DNA from: CALBLZ01 sp041917855 | Lineage (GTDB): Bacteria; Patescibacteriota; UBA1384; CAILIB01 | Assembly (NCBI GenBank): GCA_041917855.1 | Contig: JAYRWT010000095.1 | Location: 1 to 13,143, forward strand | DNA length: 13,143 nt | Reading direction: 5' to 3' | Shown: positions 6,841-13,143 of the stretch, piece by piece | Layout: each line of letters opens with the position of its first letter | How positions within the stretch are numbered: position 1 is the stretch's first letter | Made by a program: the position numbers and the translations under genes | The notes under the pieces: generated by a model | The model's database searches: none | What the model was told of the DNA's origin: nothing | What the model saw: the letters and a program-made list of their open reading frames with translations, nothing else

Positions 6841-7307
6841 GACACATCATCCAAAGGGTACGCGCATTGCGCAACCCAATCATGTTCATAGCAGTCCTTG
6901 TATTGGGCGTCAGTATCGCCTTTGCGGCCGATGATGGCAGCTGCTGGAAGCCCAGGCTCCCAGTCTGCCCCGATGGGGTCAGTAGCCAAAACGGGAAGCG
7001 TTGTGGCCTGGAGGCCGTGATCGAGGTTACGGACGAGATCGAGCGGACCCAAGAAGCATTCTGCGATGGCCACTCCAAAGGCTGTCAGAATGCTGACAAG
7101 CAGTGCAACGTCAAAAGGATCAAGGACGCCACTTGGCGCAGAGTGTACTGCGTCAAATCTGGCGATCCTGATAGCCGAACACCTATCGGGTGGTGTCTGG
7201 ACCAGGAGTTTGGCAACCAGAACACCAACACTGATTGCTCCGGCAAAAAGTGTCGTCCAAATACGTCGAAGATAGGTCCAACCAAAGGTACTTCCCCGAC
7301 TGAATAG
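6837..7307 (+). CDS. Secreted cysteine-rich protein of unknown function
   Basis: 156 residues from ATG 6837, which overlaps the previous stop as ATGA; an in-frame ATG at 6810 lies inside the pseudopilin gene and would spoil the signal peptide. A basic N-terminus, a hydrophobic core (about 15-28) and AFA|ADD predict Sec export with cleavage after residue 30. The mature 126 residues carry ten cysteines (36, 44, 56, 76, 83, 90, 105, 120, 134, 139), enough for five disulfides, and a polar Thr/Pro/Lys-rich tail. No family recognised. Co-expression with a membrane disulfide-forming protein suggests it is an oxidatively folded surface or released protein. Possible roles include an adhesin-like or toxin-like factor or a pilus accessory, but the sequence does not say which. 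Confidence 0.75.
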   Translation: MRHIIQRVRALRNPIMFIAVLVLGVSIAFAADDGSCWKPRLPVCPDGVSSQNGKRCGLEAVIEVTDEIERTQEAFCDGHSKGCQNADKQCNVKRIKDATWRRVYCVKSGDPDSRTPIGWCLDQEFGNQNTNTDCSGKKCRPNTSKIGPTKGTSPTE

Positions 7308-7329
7308 CGGGTGACGAACCTAAGCACAG

Positions 7330-7357
7330 AACCCCCGCCCGTAACTGGGCGGGGGTT
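7330..7357 (+). terminator. GC-rich hairpin ending the redox operon
   Basis: AACCCCCGCCC (7330-7340) pairs perfectly with GGGCGGGGGTT (7347-7357) around a 6-nt loop, 22 nt past the stop at 7307. The following tract (TTCCTG) is poor in U, so release may depend on stem strength or pausing. The stem could also serve minus-strand RNA. Confidence 0.7.
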
Positions 7358-7377
7358 CCTGCGTATACTCTGATTTC

Positions 7378-7454
7378 TTTGGTGGACCGATACTTCGTGT
7401 CCAGTCAGGCTATGCCTGAATAGGACACTTGTGACTTTAGTGCAATGCACCAAA
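7378..7454. other. Nested stem-loop region, possible small structured RNA
   Basis: In the 190-nt gene-free gap between two terminators, TTTGGTG (7378-7384) pairs with CACCAAA (7448-7454). Inside, GTGTCC (7397-7402) pairs with GGACAC (7423-7428) and CAGGC (7406-7410) with GCCTG (7414-7418). A TATACT at 7365-7370 could be a -10 for plus-strand RNA. It does not match a tRNA cloverleaf or a riboswitch I know. Strand and role are unknown. Confidence 0.35.
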
Positions 7455-7500
7455 GTAGGAGATTCTCACTCCACAGGACCTCTGTCACCCCTACGGCACG

Positions 7501-7539
7501 CAATACAAAAAACACCTCTAGGAGGTGTTTTTTGTATTG
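7501..7539 (-). terminator. Terminator of tRNA-Ala, an 18-bp perfect inverted repeat abutting the CCA end
   Basis: The two 18-bp arms (7501-7518 and 7522-7539) are exact reverse complements around a 3-nt centre. The core is ACACCTC/GAGGTGT followed by T6 on either strand, so it can terminate both ways. The outer arm begins with the last two bases of the encoded CCA. Confidence 0.88.
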
Positions 7540-7613
7540 GTGGACCCTAGGAGATTCGAACTCCTGACCTCCTCGGTGCAAACGAGGCGCTCTACCAACT
7601 GAGCTAAGGGCCC
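7538..7613 (-). tRNA. tRNA-Ala (UGC anticodon)
   Basis: 76-nt cloverleaf on the minus strand. Acceptor GGGCCCT pairs with AGGGTCC (one G-U); D-arm AGCTCAGTTGGTAGAGC; anticodon arm CCTCG-TTTGCAC-CGAGG, giving anticodon TGC; T-loop GTTCGAATC. The discriminator is A and CCA is encoded (7540-7538). It decodes GCN alanine codons. In most bacteria this tRNA sits with tRNA-Ile between 16S and 23S; here it is about 2 kb away with its own terminator. Confidence 0.97.
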
Positions 7614-7678
7614 GAAAGAAGTGAGTAAAGAAAATTAGTGCAAGGCGCACAACCAAGACTAATTAACCCTACCTAATC

Positions 7679-7699
7679 AAAAATACGTGCCATTGCACG
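7679..7699 (-). terminator. Hairpin between the small membrane gene and tRNA-Ala
   Basis: CGTGC (7686-7690) pairs with GCACG (7695-7699) around a 4-nt loop, followed on the minus strand by TATTTTT. It lies 24 nt past the stop of the 69-residue gene and would end its transcript. A TATAGT at 7711-7706 just upstream might instead start a tRNA-Ala transcript with this hairpin at its 5' end. Confidence 0.5.
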
Positions 7700-7722
7700 A
7701 TCTGTACTATAGCAAAAAATTC

Positions 7723-7932
7723 CTATAAACCAAACAGGCCTGGTCTAGAGACAACCAAAAAACCAAGCAAAATCACAATAAAACCACCAATCTTCCACGC
7801 GGCATAGGAGCCAGAAGCACCAAACATACGCTCAGCCCAAGCCATCGTCCCAAATGTACGTACCAGCGGAAAGCTGTACTTAATCATGACAAACCCGATA
7901 GCGATAGCAATTAGCAAGATGAGATACTGCAT
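7723..7932 (-). CDS. Small two-helix membrane protein, unknown function
   Basis: 69 residues with hydrophobic segments at about 3-19 and 47-62 joined by a loop containing AWAERMFGASGSYAAWK; the C-terminus is SRPGLFGL. No family recognised. It lacks any ribosome site: an extended -10 (TGGTATACT) ends exactly six bases before the ATG, so transcription should begin on the A of the start codon and the mRNA would be leaderless. It is divergent from the PrsW-type protease gene with 41 bp between the starts, and may be co-regulated with it. The promoter fit and clean membrane pattern make it a probable real gene. Confidence 0.72.
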   Translation of the reverse strand: MQYLILLIAIAIGFVMIKYSFPLVRTFGTMAWAERMFGASGSYAAWKIGGFIVILLGFLVVSRPGLFGL

Positions 7933-7938
7933 ACCGCT

Positions 7939-7947
7939 AGTATACCA
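7939..7947 (-). promoter_or_regulatory. Leaderless-type extended -10 promoter of the small membrane gene
   Basis: Minus-strand TGGTATACT: hexamer TATACT at 7944-7939 with TG one base further upstream, then AGCGGT and ATG at 7932. Only a weak TTGTAC is seen at a 16-bp spacing. Confidence 0.6.
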
Positions 7948-7961
7948 GGGCGCTAAAGCCG

Positions 7962-7967
7962 TACAAT
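7962..7967 (+). promoter_or_regulatory. Leaderless-type -10 promoter of the PrsW-type gene
   Basis: TACAAT (five of six consensus bases) followed by ACAGGT and ATG at 7974. The 6-bp gap puts +1 on the start codon. No clear -35. Confidence 0.5.
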
Positions 7968-7973
7968 ACAGGT

Positions 7974-8738
7974 ATGGATCAAGCGAGCCTGCGTATCGCC
8001 GTTTTTTCGATTGAGATAGTGCTCGCTATTGGCCTCATCTTTTGGCTACGCGGATCGGTTCGAGGTGTACCAGCTCCTTGGCATTTGATTGGTAAGGTAC
8101 TCATCTACGGCGCCATCTGCGCCCTCGTAAGCGCCTACATTACGCTCAAGTACTCATTTAACCTGGTTGAAATCGAGAAAACCAACCAAACTGCCGTGCT
8201 ACAGTTTGGCAGCTGGATGGTCTTGGCTAATATTTTAGTGGGCGCCTTGGTAGAAGAGTTGGCCAAGTACGTAATTGGTGTTTTTGTGCTCATTGATAAC
8301 AAGAGTGTCCGGCGCCTAAGCGACGTGATTATTTACATGATCATTGTCGGACTCGGCTTTGCTCTGGTAGAAGATGCACTCTACCTACTTGAGCCAAGTG
8401 TAAACGCCTCGTATCGCTTGCTCAGTTTTTACCTACACGCTGGCACTACTGCGATTATGGGCTATAGCATGGGTAGGTTTAGGTACGGCTTAGCTGGCTA
8501 CCGCGAGCTGCTGCGCGCCCTCTTGGCAGCCATCAGTTTGCACGGCGCATACAACCTGGCTACGCAAATTCAAAACCGCGAGTACAGTTTGTACCTCATG
8601 ATTGCCCTGGCCGCTCTCATTAGTCTTCAGATTTTCATCCTCTTCCGCAAAACGGTGCAGGAAGAGTACGAACTAAACCAGCGTGATACTAAACCAAAAA
8701 AACCGACCAGGCTTTTGAACCTGGCCGGTAAACGCTAG
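7974..8738 (+). CDS. PrsW-type intramembrane protease
   Basis: 254-residue polytopic membrane protein with about seven to eight hydrophobic segments. The family signatures are present in order: EELAK (94-98), FALVED (129-134, Glu133), HAGTTAIMG (155-163, His155) and HGAYNLA (190-196, His190). These Glu and His residues form the presumed active site of the PrsW group, which cuts substrates within the membrane; in Bacillus subtilis PrsW cleaves the anti-sigma factor RsiW. No anti-sigma or sigma gene lies nearby, so the substrate here is unknown. The C-terminal tail is basic (KPKKPTR). The start has no proper ribosome site and is probably leaderless. The gene converges on the Ala/Pro-rich gene with an 11-bp gap, and its last codons contain the terminator of that gene. 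Confidence 0.85.
   Translation: MDQASLRIAVFSIEIVLAIGLIFWLRGSVRGVPAPWHLIGKVLIYGAICALVSAYITLKYSFNLVEIEKTNQTAVLQFGSWMVLANILVGALVEELAKYVIGVFVLIDNKSVRRLSDVIIYMIIVGLGFALVEDALYLLEPSVNASYRLLSFYLHAGTTAIMGYSMGRFRYGLAGYRELLRALLAAISLHGAYNLATQIQNREYSLYLMIALAALISLQIFILFRKTVQEEYELNQRDTKPKKPTRLLNLAGKR
8696..8729 (-). terminator. Terminator of the Ala/Pro-rich membrane gene, embedded in the opposite coding strand
   Basis: ACCGACCAGG (8702-8711) and CCTGGCCGGT (8720-8729) form a 10-pair stem with an 8-nt loop. On the minus strand all ten pair (one G-U) and T7 follows; on the plus strand there is an A-C mismatch and no U tract. It therefore serves the minus-strand gene, 20 nt past its stop. Confidence 0.88.
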
Positions 8739-8749
8739 AGAGCTTGGGA

Positions 8750-9496
8750 TTAGTTTCCCATTTCCATTTCTATACTGGAACCGTTATTGCTGTAATCCAT
8801 GTCGCCACTATTTGAGCTTGTGGCTGCTAGCCCCACAAAGGCCATAATTACACCAAAGAACATGAAGAAGGCTAGAATGCTCACACCAAAGCTGACGGCA
8901 CCCCAAATGGTCCAAACTCGCTGCGTCTGCTTAAATTCTTCTACGCTTTTAAATGGGCGATTCTGCCAAGCCCACTCGTTACCCTTGGCACCTAGGACAA
9001 ATGGCATAACAATGTTCACCAGTGGAACAAAGCAGAGTAGAGCAATCCAGGTTCGATGACTGACGCCCCAAATCCAGTTAAGAAAGAACGCACCCCAGTT
9101 CCAGCCGTGTAGTTCAGCTGGGAGCGGACCGTTACTACCTGGCACAAAGGTGGCAGGGTTTACGCCTTGATTGATTGTAGGACTTGGATTGCTAGCCTCC
9201 GGTGCGGGGCTGGCAGCAGCTGGAGTTTGAGTAGCAGTGGCATCTGGACCAGGCATTGCCGCCATAGCTGGGGTGGCTTCTAAAGCGGTCTCTGGAGCAG
9301 CCTGTGCTGCCGGAGCTTCGGCCACAGGAGCAGTAGCTGGCGCATCAACGGCAGGAGTAGATGGAGCAGAGACTTCCTCTGGTGCTGACATTTCTACAGC
9401 AGCTGCTTCTGCGGTAGAGGCTGGTGTGGCTGATGGCTCGGTTGCGGAGACTGGTTCAGCAGTTGACCCAGCAGTAGTGGTTGTTGGTTCTTCCAT
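8750..9496 (-). CDS. Membrane protein with long Ala/Pro/Thr-rich N-terminus and DUF2628-like C-terminal part
   Basis: 248 residues from ATG 9496; the frame extends upstream to 9595, but the added residues precede a perfect -10 box and would not be transcribed. Residues 1-125 are low complexity (Ala, Pro, Thr, Glu) with no membrane segment, so probably disordered. Residues 126-225 hold a recognisable small-membrane-protein pattern: WNWGAFFLNWIWG, an aromatic-flanked helix, VLGAKGNEWAWQNR, then SVEEFKQTQRVWTIWG and a last helix (about 199-222). This pattern occurs in many Firmicutes and CPR proteins of unknown role, similar to DUF2628. The tail is acidic and polar. The leader is only about 9 nt with no ribosome site. 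It lies between tRNA-Ile and tRNA-Ala on the same strand. Confidence 0.78.
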   Translation of the reverse strand: MEEPTTTTAGSTAEPVSATEPSATPASTAEAAAVEMSAPEEVSAPSTPAVDAPATAPVAEAPAAQAAPETALEATPAMAAMPGPDATATQTPAAASPAPEASNPSPTINQGVNPATFVPGSNGPLPAELHGWNWGAFFLNWIWGVSHRTWIALLCFVPLVNIVMPFVLGAKGNEWAWQNRPFKSVEEFKQTQRVWTIWGAVSFGVSILAFFMFFGVIMAFVGLAATSSNSGDMDYSNNGSSIEMEMGN

Positions 9497-9511
9497 ATAA
9501 GAAATTAGGAG

Positions 9512-9517
9512 ATTATA
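9512..9517 (-). promoter_or_regulatory. Consensus -10 of the Ala/Pro-rich membrane gene
   Basis: Perfect TATAAT on the minus strand, 15 bases before ATG 9496; start near 9505, leader about 9 nt. The -35 region is A/T-rich without a clear hexamer. Confidence 0.6.
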
Positions 9518-9592
9518 CCTTATTCTAGATTTATTCTTGGTTAAGAGTAAAGCTATAGAGGCACTCCAGGAGATAATGTGACCAAACCAAGA

Positions 9593-9628
9593 CAAAACAA
9601 AAACCGGCGCATGCCGGTTCTTGTTTTG
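9593..9628 (-). terminator. Terminator of tRNA-Ile, inverted repeat abutting the CCA end
   Basis: A 16-bp arm at 9593-9608 is complementary to 9613-9628 at 15 of 16 positions around GCAT. The core AACCGGC/GCCGGTT is followed on the minus strand by TTTGTTTTG. Its outer arm starts inside the encoded CCA, the same plan as at tRNA-Ala. Confidence 0.85.
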
Positions 9629-9703
9629 GTGGGCGATTCAGGACTCGAACCTGAGACCTCGTCATTATCAGTGACGCGCTCTAACCACCTGAGCTAATCG
9701 CCC
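9627..9703 (-). tRNA. tRNA-Ile (GAU anticodon)
   Basis: 77-nt cloverleaf on the minus strand. Acceptor GGGCGAT pairs with ATCGCCC; D-arm AGCTCAGGTGGTTAGAGC; anticodon arm CGTCA-CTGATAA-TGACG, giving GAT; T-arm with GTTCGAGTC. CCA is encoded at 9629-9627. It reads AUC and AUU. It follows the 16S gene by about 380 nt on the same strand, but a strong terminator and its own promoter lie between. Confidence 0.97.
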
Positions 9704-9759
9704 TCGCTTTACGTACAGCCTATCTACTAAACAAAAATGACCAAAATTGGTACTGCCCC

Positions 9760-9788
9760 AGTCTAGCTTAAAACCTGGTTTCTGCCAA
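9760..9788 (-). promoter_or_regulatory. Promoter of tRNA-Ile
   Basis: Minus-strand TTGGCA (9788-9783), exact 17-bp spacer, TAGACT (9765-9760). Start near 9753, about 50 nt before the mature tRNA end at 9703. Confidence 0.6.
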
Positions 9789-9818
9789 GTTCTATACATG
9801 CACAGTTTATTTTTCAAT

Positions 9819-9884
9819 AAAAAACGGAATCAATCGTTAGTCCCTTGAATACTAGGTATTCTAGGGCATCAGGATGTATTCCGT
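9819..9884 (-). terminator. Terminator of the 16S rRNA transcript
   Basis: ACGGAAT (9824-9830) pairs with ATTCCGT (9878-9884). Inside is a second helix, CCCT/AGGG topped by GAATAC/GTATTC with a 3-nt loop. On the minus strand it is followed by TTTTTTATT; on the plus strand by ATTTTTTG, so it is potentially bidirectional. It lies downstream of the processing stem and separates 16S from tRNA-Ile. Confidence 0.8.
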
Positions 9885-9897
9885 ATTTTTTGTCACA

Positions 9898-9936
9898 AAG
9901 CGAAACAAGTGAGATGCAATAAATGTTGCAGTGAAC
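9898..9936 (-). other. Pre-16S processing stem, 3' half
   Basis: 9914-9936 is complementary to 11620-11642 at 22 of 23 positions, and the outer part 9898-9909 (AAGCGAAACAAG) to the block at 11658-11670 with one bulged base. Pairing across the whole 16S gene is the standard RNase III processing stem of precursor 16S RNA. Confidence 0.88.
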
Positions 9937-10085
9937 TTAACTGACCGTTTGGGTCAGAGGCTGTCCATTTCACAAACACCCTTTGGGGCAAGGTGCCCCA
10001 CCTACCTATAGAGAGGTAAGTTCGACCGTTGACGCTGGAGTATTGGCTACTCTTACGAGTACCCAGCCATGCGTCTATCCTTTAG

Positions 10086-11551
<1,466 letters not shown>

Positions 11552-11560
<9 letters not shown>

Positions 11561-11589
11561 GATTTGGAGCGAACTAGGTAAACCTAGTT
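11552..11589 (-). other. Two hairpins at the 5' boundary of 16S rRNA
   Basis: AACTAGG/CCTAGTT (11572-11578 with 11583-11589) and CTCCAAA/TTTGGAG (11552-11558 with 11563-11569), seven pairs each. The second overlaps the mature 5' end, so it must open during maturation and may mark the 5' cut. Confidence 0.6.
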
Positions 11590-11619
11590 GCTGGCATATC
11601 TATAAAAATGTGAATTGAG

Positions 11620-11670
11620 GTTCACTGCAACATTTAGTGCATTTCAAAATTCTCTATCTTGTTTGCGCTT
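11620..11670 (-). other. Pre-16S processing stem, 5' half
   Basis: Partner of 9898-9936: the inner block 11620-11642 and outer block 11658-11670 (CTTGTTTGCGCTT) are separated by an asymmetric 15-nt internal loop against 4 nt on the other side. Together they form a long, bulged RNase III-type stem. Confidence 0.88.
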
Positions 11671-11683
11671 GTTGTAACAGTTA

Positions 11684-11769
11684 GCTGAATATACATAGGT
11701 GCTGTATTCCTAAGTATTCAGCGCAGAATTGTTAACGGCCAAAGAAATGACTACTCAGCTGGTGAGTAG
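11684..11769 (-). other. 16S leader with two hairpins
   Basis: CTACTCA (11751-11757) pairs with TGAGTAG (11763-11769) and lies directly at the predicted transcript 5' end. Further on, GCTGAATA (11684-11691) pairs with TATTCAGC (11715-11722). With the processing stem these make a structured leader of about 210 nt before the mature rRNA. Confidence 0.55.
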
Positions 11770-11777
11770 CTAAAAGA

Positions 11778-11806
11778 ACTGTACCTGATTCATACCAGGG
11801 TGTCAA
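11778..11806 (-). promoter_or_regulatory. 16S rRNA promoter
   Basis: Consensus TTGACA (11806-11801), exact 17-bp spacer, TACAGT (11783-11778) on the minus strand. An A-rich GTTAGAAAAAATG just upstream could act as an UP element. Start near 11771. Confidence 0.8.
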
Positions 11807-11836
11807 GCATTTTTTCTAACCTGTTACGAGTTGTAG

Positions 11837-11864
11837 AAAACGCGCAGTTGGTTGCGGTAGTTTT
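11837..11864 (-). terminator. Possible terminator of the pilin operon
   Basis: Minus-strand AAAAC-TAC-CGCA-ACCAAC-TGCG-C-GTTTTCT: an interrupted 9-pair stem just past the pilin stop. The U tract is short and the stem imperfect, so it may only weakly insulate the 16S promoter that follows. Confidence 0.4.
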
Positions 11865-12740
11865 TTAGGTGTTTGCTGGCGTGCAGTGAGCAGTAGCCAG
11901 ATTTTGCTCATTACCATCATTGGCAGCCTTTTGCACCAGAGTGTTGGTATAAACAAAACCATTAGCCTGTAGTCCGTTATATTCGGCCAGGTTGAATACT
12001 GCCATATCCCAGCTCCAAGCTGGAGCGTTGTCGGTGGTATAGCTGCCGGCAGATTTAGAACGGTTGGCTACATCAGCAGGCGCTGGAGTGTTCTCTAGCT
12101 GCGCCCACACTGAATATACCGCACCACCTTTATCGCCTACGTACTGCAAGAATTTCTTGCTGCCACTTGGAATCGGGCAGGAGCGAATCAGTACATAGTC
12201 TGGTAGTGAGGCTTTTTCAGCAGTATCAAGCGCACCAACGCGGTTTTTAGGATCTTTAGGGTAAGAGTTCAGAAAGTTTCCAGCAACCAATGCTTCTACA
12301 ATGCTATTTGCCGCATAGGTACGATCTTGACCATCAACCGCATTTTTAACCTGTATCCTTTTAGCATTAATCTTGCCGTAAGCGCGTCCGCTAGCTCCGG
12401 TGCACCCCACGGCATCTGCGCCAGTTGGCAGAATCATGTTTGGTACTGGGTCATCTGGAGGAGTTTTGATATCAGCTGGTAAAACACACTTGTCATACTG
12501 TCCTGAGGCGCCGGCTACTGGCATGCGAATAAAGCTTGTACCCGTTGCCGTAATATAGTTATTTACCGCCGCTCCAATTGTGGCAACGTCCGCTTTTCGA
12601 GCCGCGTCACGAGCCTGGCTCTGTGTACGTGAGTAATTAATACCTAGCAGTACAGCCAAAATAGCAATAATACTAATACTAACAATTAGCTCTATTGAGC
12701 TGAAGCCGGGCTTGCGTAGTAGTGTGGGGGTGCGTCGCAT
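11865..12740 (-). CDS. Type IV pilin (major or minor pilin-like)
   Basis: 291 residues. MRRTPTLLRKPG|FSSIELIVSISIIAILAVLLG is a canonical type IV prepilin leader: cleavage after Gly12 and Glu17 at mature +5. The hydrophobic helix is followed by SQARDAARKADVATIGAAVNNY, typical of CPR pilins. The large soluble domain (about 55-291) carries four cysteines (85, 113, 188, 286), Gly/Ala/Asn-rich loops and several aromatic strands. The pilin would be exported, trimmed by a PilD-type peptidase and polymerised on an inner-membrane machine encoded elsewhere. ATG 12740 is 9 bases after the upstream stop; the nearest ribosome-like GGAG is within the end of that gene, suggesting translational coupling. 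Twice the size of many pilins, so it may be a minor or adhesive subunit. Confidence 0.88.
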   Translation of the reverse strand: MRRTPTLLRKPGFSSIELIVSISIIAILAVLLGINYSRTQSQARDAARKADVATIGAAVNNYITATGTSFIRMPVAGASGQYDKCVLPADIKTPPDDPVPNMILPTGADAVGCTGASGRAYGKINAKRIQVKNAVDGQDRTYAANSIVEALVAGNFLNSYPKDPKNRVGALDTAEKASLPDYVLIRSCPIPSGSKKFLQYVGDKGGAVYSVWAQLENTPAPADVANRSKSAGSYTTDNAPAWSWDMAVFNLAEYNGLQANGFVYTNTLVQKAANDGNEQNLATAHCTPANT

Positions 12741-12749
12741 AGTCGTAGA

Positions 12750-13143
12750 TTAATCTCCTAAGCAGAAGCCTGGTTTTGCAGGCGGTGGAGGAACTGCTGT
12801 GCCTCCATTCGTTCCACCATTTGAACCGCCATTGGTGCCACCGTTAGTACCTCCACCATTTGAACCACCATTAGTTCCGCCTCCGTTAGTACCTCCACCA
12901 TTTGAACCGCCGTTAGTTCCGCCTCCATTAAAGCCGCCATTAAATGTTCCGTTTGTTCCACCGTTGGTGCCTCCATTAGTGCTTCCACCATTTGAACCGC
13001 CGTTAGTTCCGCCTCCGTTAGTACCTCCACCATTTGAACCGCCGTTAGTTCCGCCTCCATTAAAGCCGCCATTAAATGTTCCGTTTGTTCCACCGTTGGT
13101 GCCTCCATTAGTGCTTCCACCATTTGAACCGCCATTGGTGCCA
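12750..13143 (-). CDS. Gly/Asn/Thr-rich repeat protein, C-terminal part only
   Basis: 130 C-terminal codons are visible; the gene runs off the right edge of the window. The frame is open throughout and reads NGG-T/S-NGG-type triplets (GGTNGGSNGGGTNGG and similar, with NGTFNGGFNGG variants), then AVPPPPAKPGFCLGD and TAA at 12752-12750. Another open frame over the same DNA (12758-13135) is a by-product of the repeats. Codons vary at third positions (GGT, GGA and GGC mixed) while residues hold, which supports this frame as the translated one. Low-complexity Gly/Asn segments like this suggest a flexible surface or fibre protein. Directly upstream of the pilin in one operon, it may be a pilus-associated stalk or adhesin. 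No family can be given without the N-terminus. Confidence 0.75.
   Translation of the reverse strand, partial: GTNGGSNGGSTNGGTNGGTNGTFNGGFNGGGTNGGSNGGGTNGGGTNGGSNGGSTNGGTNGGTNGTFNGGFNGGGTNGGSNGGGTNGGGTNGGSNGGGTNGGTNGGSNGGTNGGTAVPPPPAKPGFCLGD
12871..13133. repeat. 131-bp exact direct repeat (132-bp period) in the Gly/Asn gene
   Basis: 12871-13001 is identical to 13003-13133. The period of 132 bp equals 44 codons, so copies can be gained or lost in frame. Within each copy lie shorter diverged 9- to 27-bp repeats. Confidence 0.92.

Noticed and set aside
7381..7454. A third, degenerate tRNA (minus strand ends in GGTCCACCA like tRNA-Ala)
   Set aside because: No acceptor, D-arm or T-arm pairing can be drawn; only the last few bases resemble a tRNA.
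9237..9500. Plus-strand Ala/Gly/Ser-rich frame opposite the Ala/Pro-rich gene
   Set aside because: It is the mirror of a low-complexity GC-rich stretch. The minus-strand frame has a consensus -10, a recognisable C-terminal domain and a terminator.
12871..13133. CRISPR array or other spacer-repeat locus
   Set aside because: The repeats are contiguous, coding and multiples of three, with no spacers of unrelated sequence.
12758..13135. 125-residue minus-strand frame made of MAVQMVEALMEAPT-like repeats
   Set aside because: It is the shifted reading of the Gly/Asn repeat gene. The frame ending at 12750 gives a regular NGGT pattern with third-position codon variation and continues past the window edge.

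Overview
The window looks like a chromosomal stretch from a small-genome bacterium of the Candidate Phyla Radiation (Patescibacteria). The pointers are a short 16S rRNA gene (about 1475 nt), a mismatch to the common 1492R primer site, no 23S next to the 16S, a CPR-style type IV pilin, and several very short or leaderless mRNA starts. UGA is used as a stop (two overlapping gene junctions end in TGA), so the Gracilibacteria-type code 25 does not apply. The exact lineage cannot be settled by eye.

Layout. (1) 1-385: no gene; a 16-bp tandem repeat with an internal palindrome, then a terminator-like hairpin. (2) 386-1429, minus: a stand-alone beta-ketoacyl-ACP synthase III (FabH-like) enzyme with an intact Cys-His-Asn triad. 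(3) 4365-1564, minus: a tightly packed operon of three unrecognised genes (anchored coiled-coil protein with Gly/Ser tail, single-pass membrane protein, soluble helical protein), closed by a strong terminator at 1511-1543. Its promoter shares its -10 region with a divergent plus-strand promoter. (4) 4510-5229, plus: an AlkD-type DNA glycosylase. (5) 5405-7307, plus: a three-gene operon with 4-bp overlaps encoding a DsbB/VKOR-like membrane thiol-redox protein fused to a thioredoxin-like domain, a pseudopilin, and a secreted protein with ten cysteines. This reads as an extracytoplasmic disulfide-forming cassette with its likely clients and is the most interesting system here. (6) 7538-9703: tRNA-Ala(UGC) and tRNA-Ile(GAU), both minus, separated by a small membrane protein, a PrsW-type intramembrane protease and an Ala/Pro-rich membrane protein. 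(7) 9819-11806, minus: a self-contained 16S rRNA unit with promoter, leader hairpins, a long RNase III-type processing stem and its own terminator. (8) 13143-11865, minus: a Gly/Asn-rich repeat protein (cut by the window edge) followed by a type IV pilin.

How it fits together. The ancestral order 16S - tRNA-Ile - tRNA-Ala is still visible on one strand, but each RNA now has its own terminator, the 16S and tRNA-Ile have likely promoters of their own, and protein genes lie between them. Three loci concern the cell surface: the pilin plus Gly/Asn repeat gene, the pseudopilin with the redox protein and Cys-rich protein, and the anchored coiled-coil operon. Functional links between them are inference.
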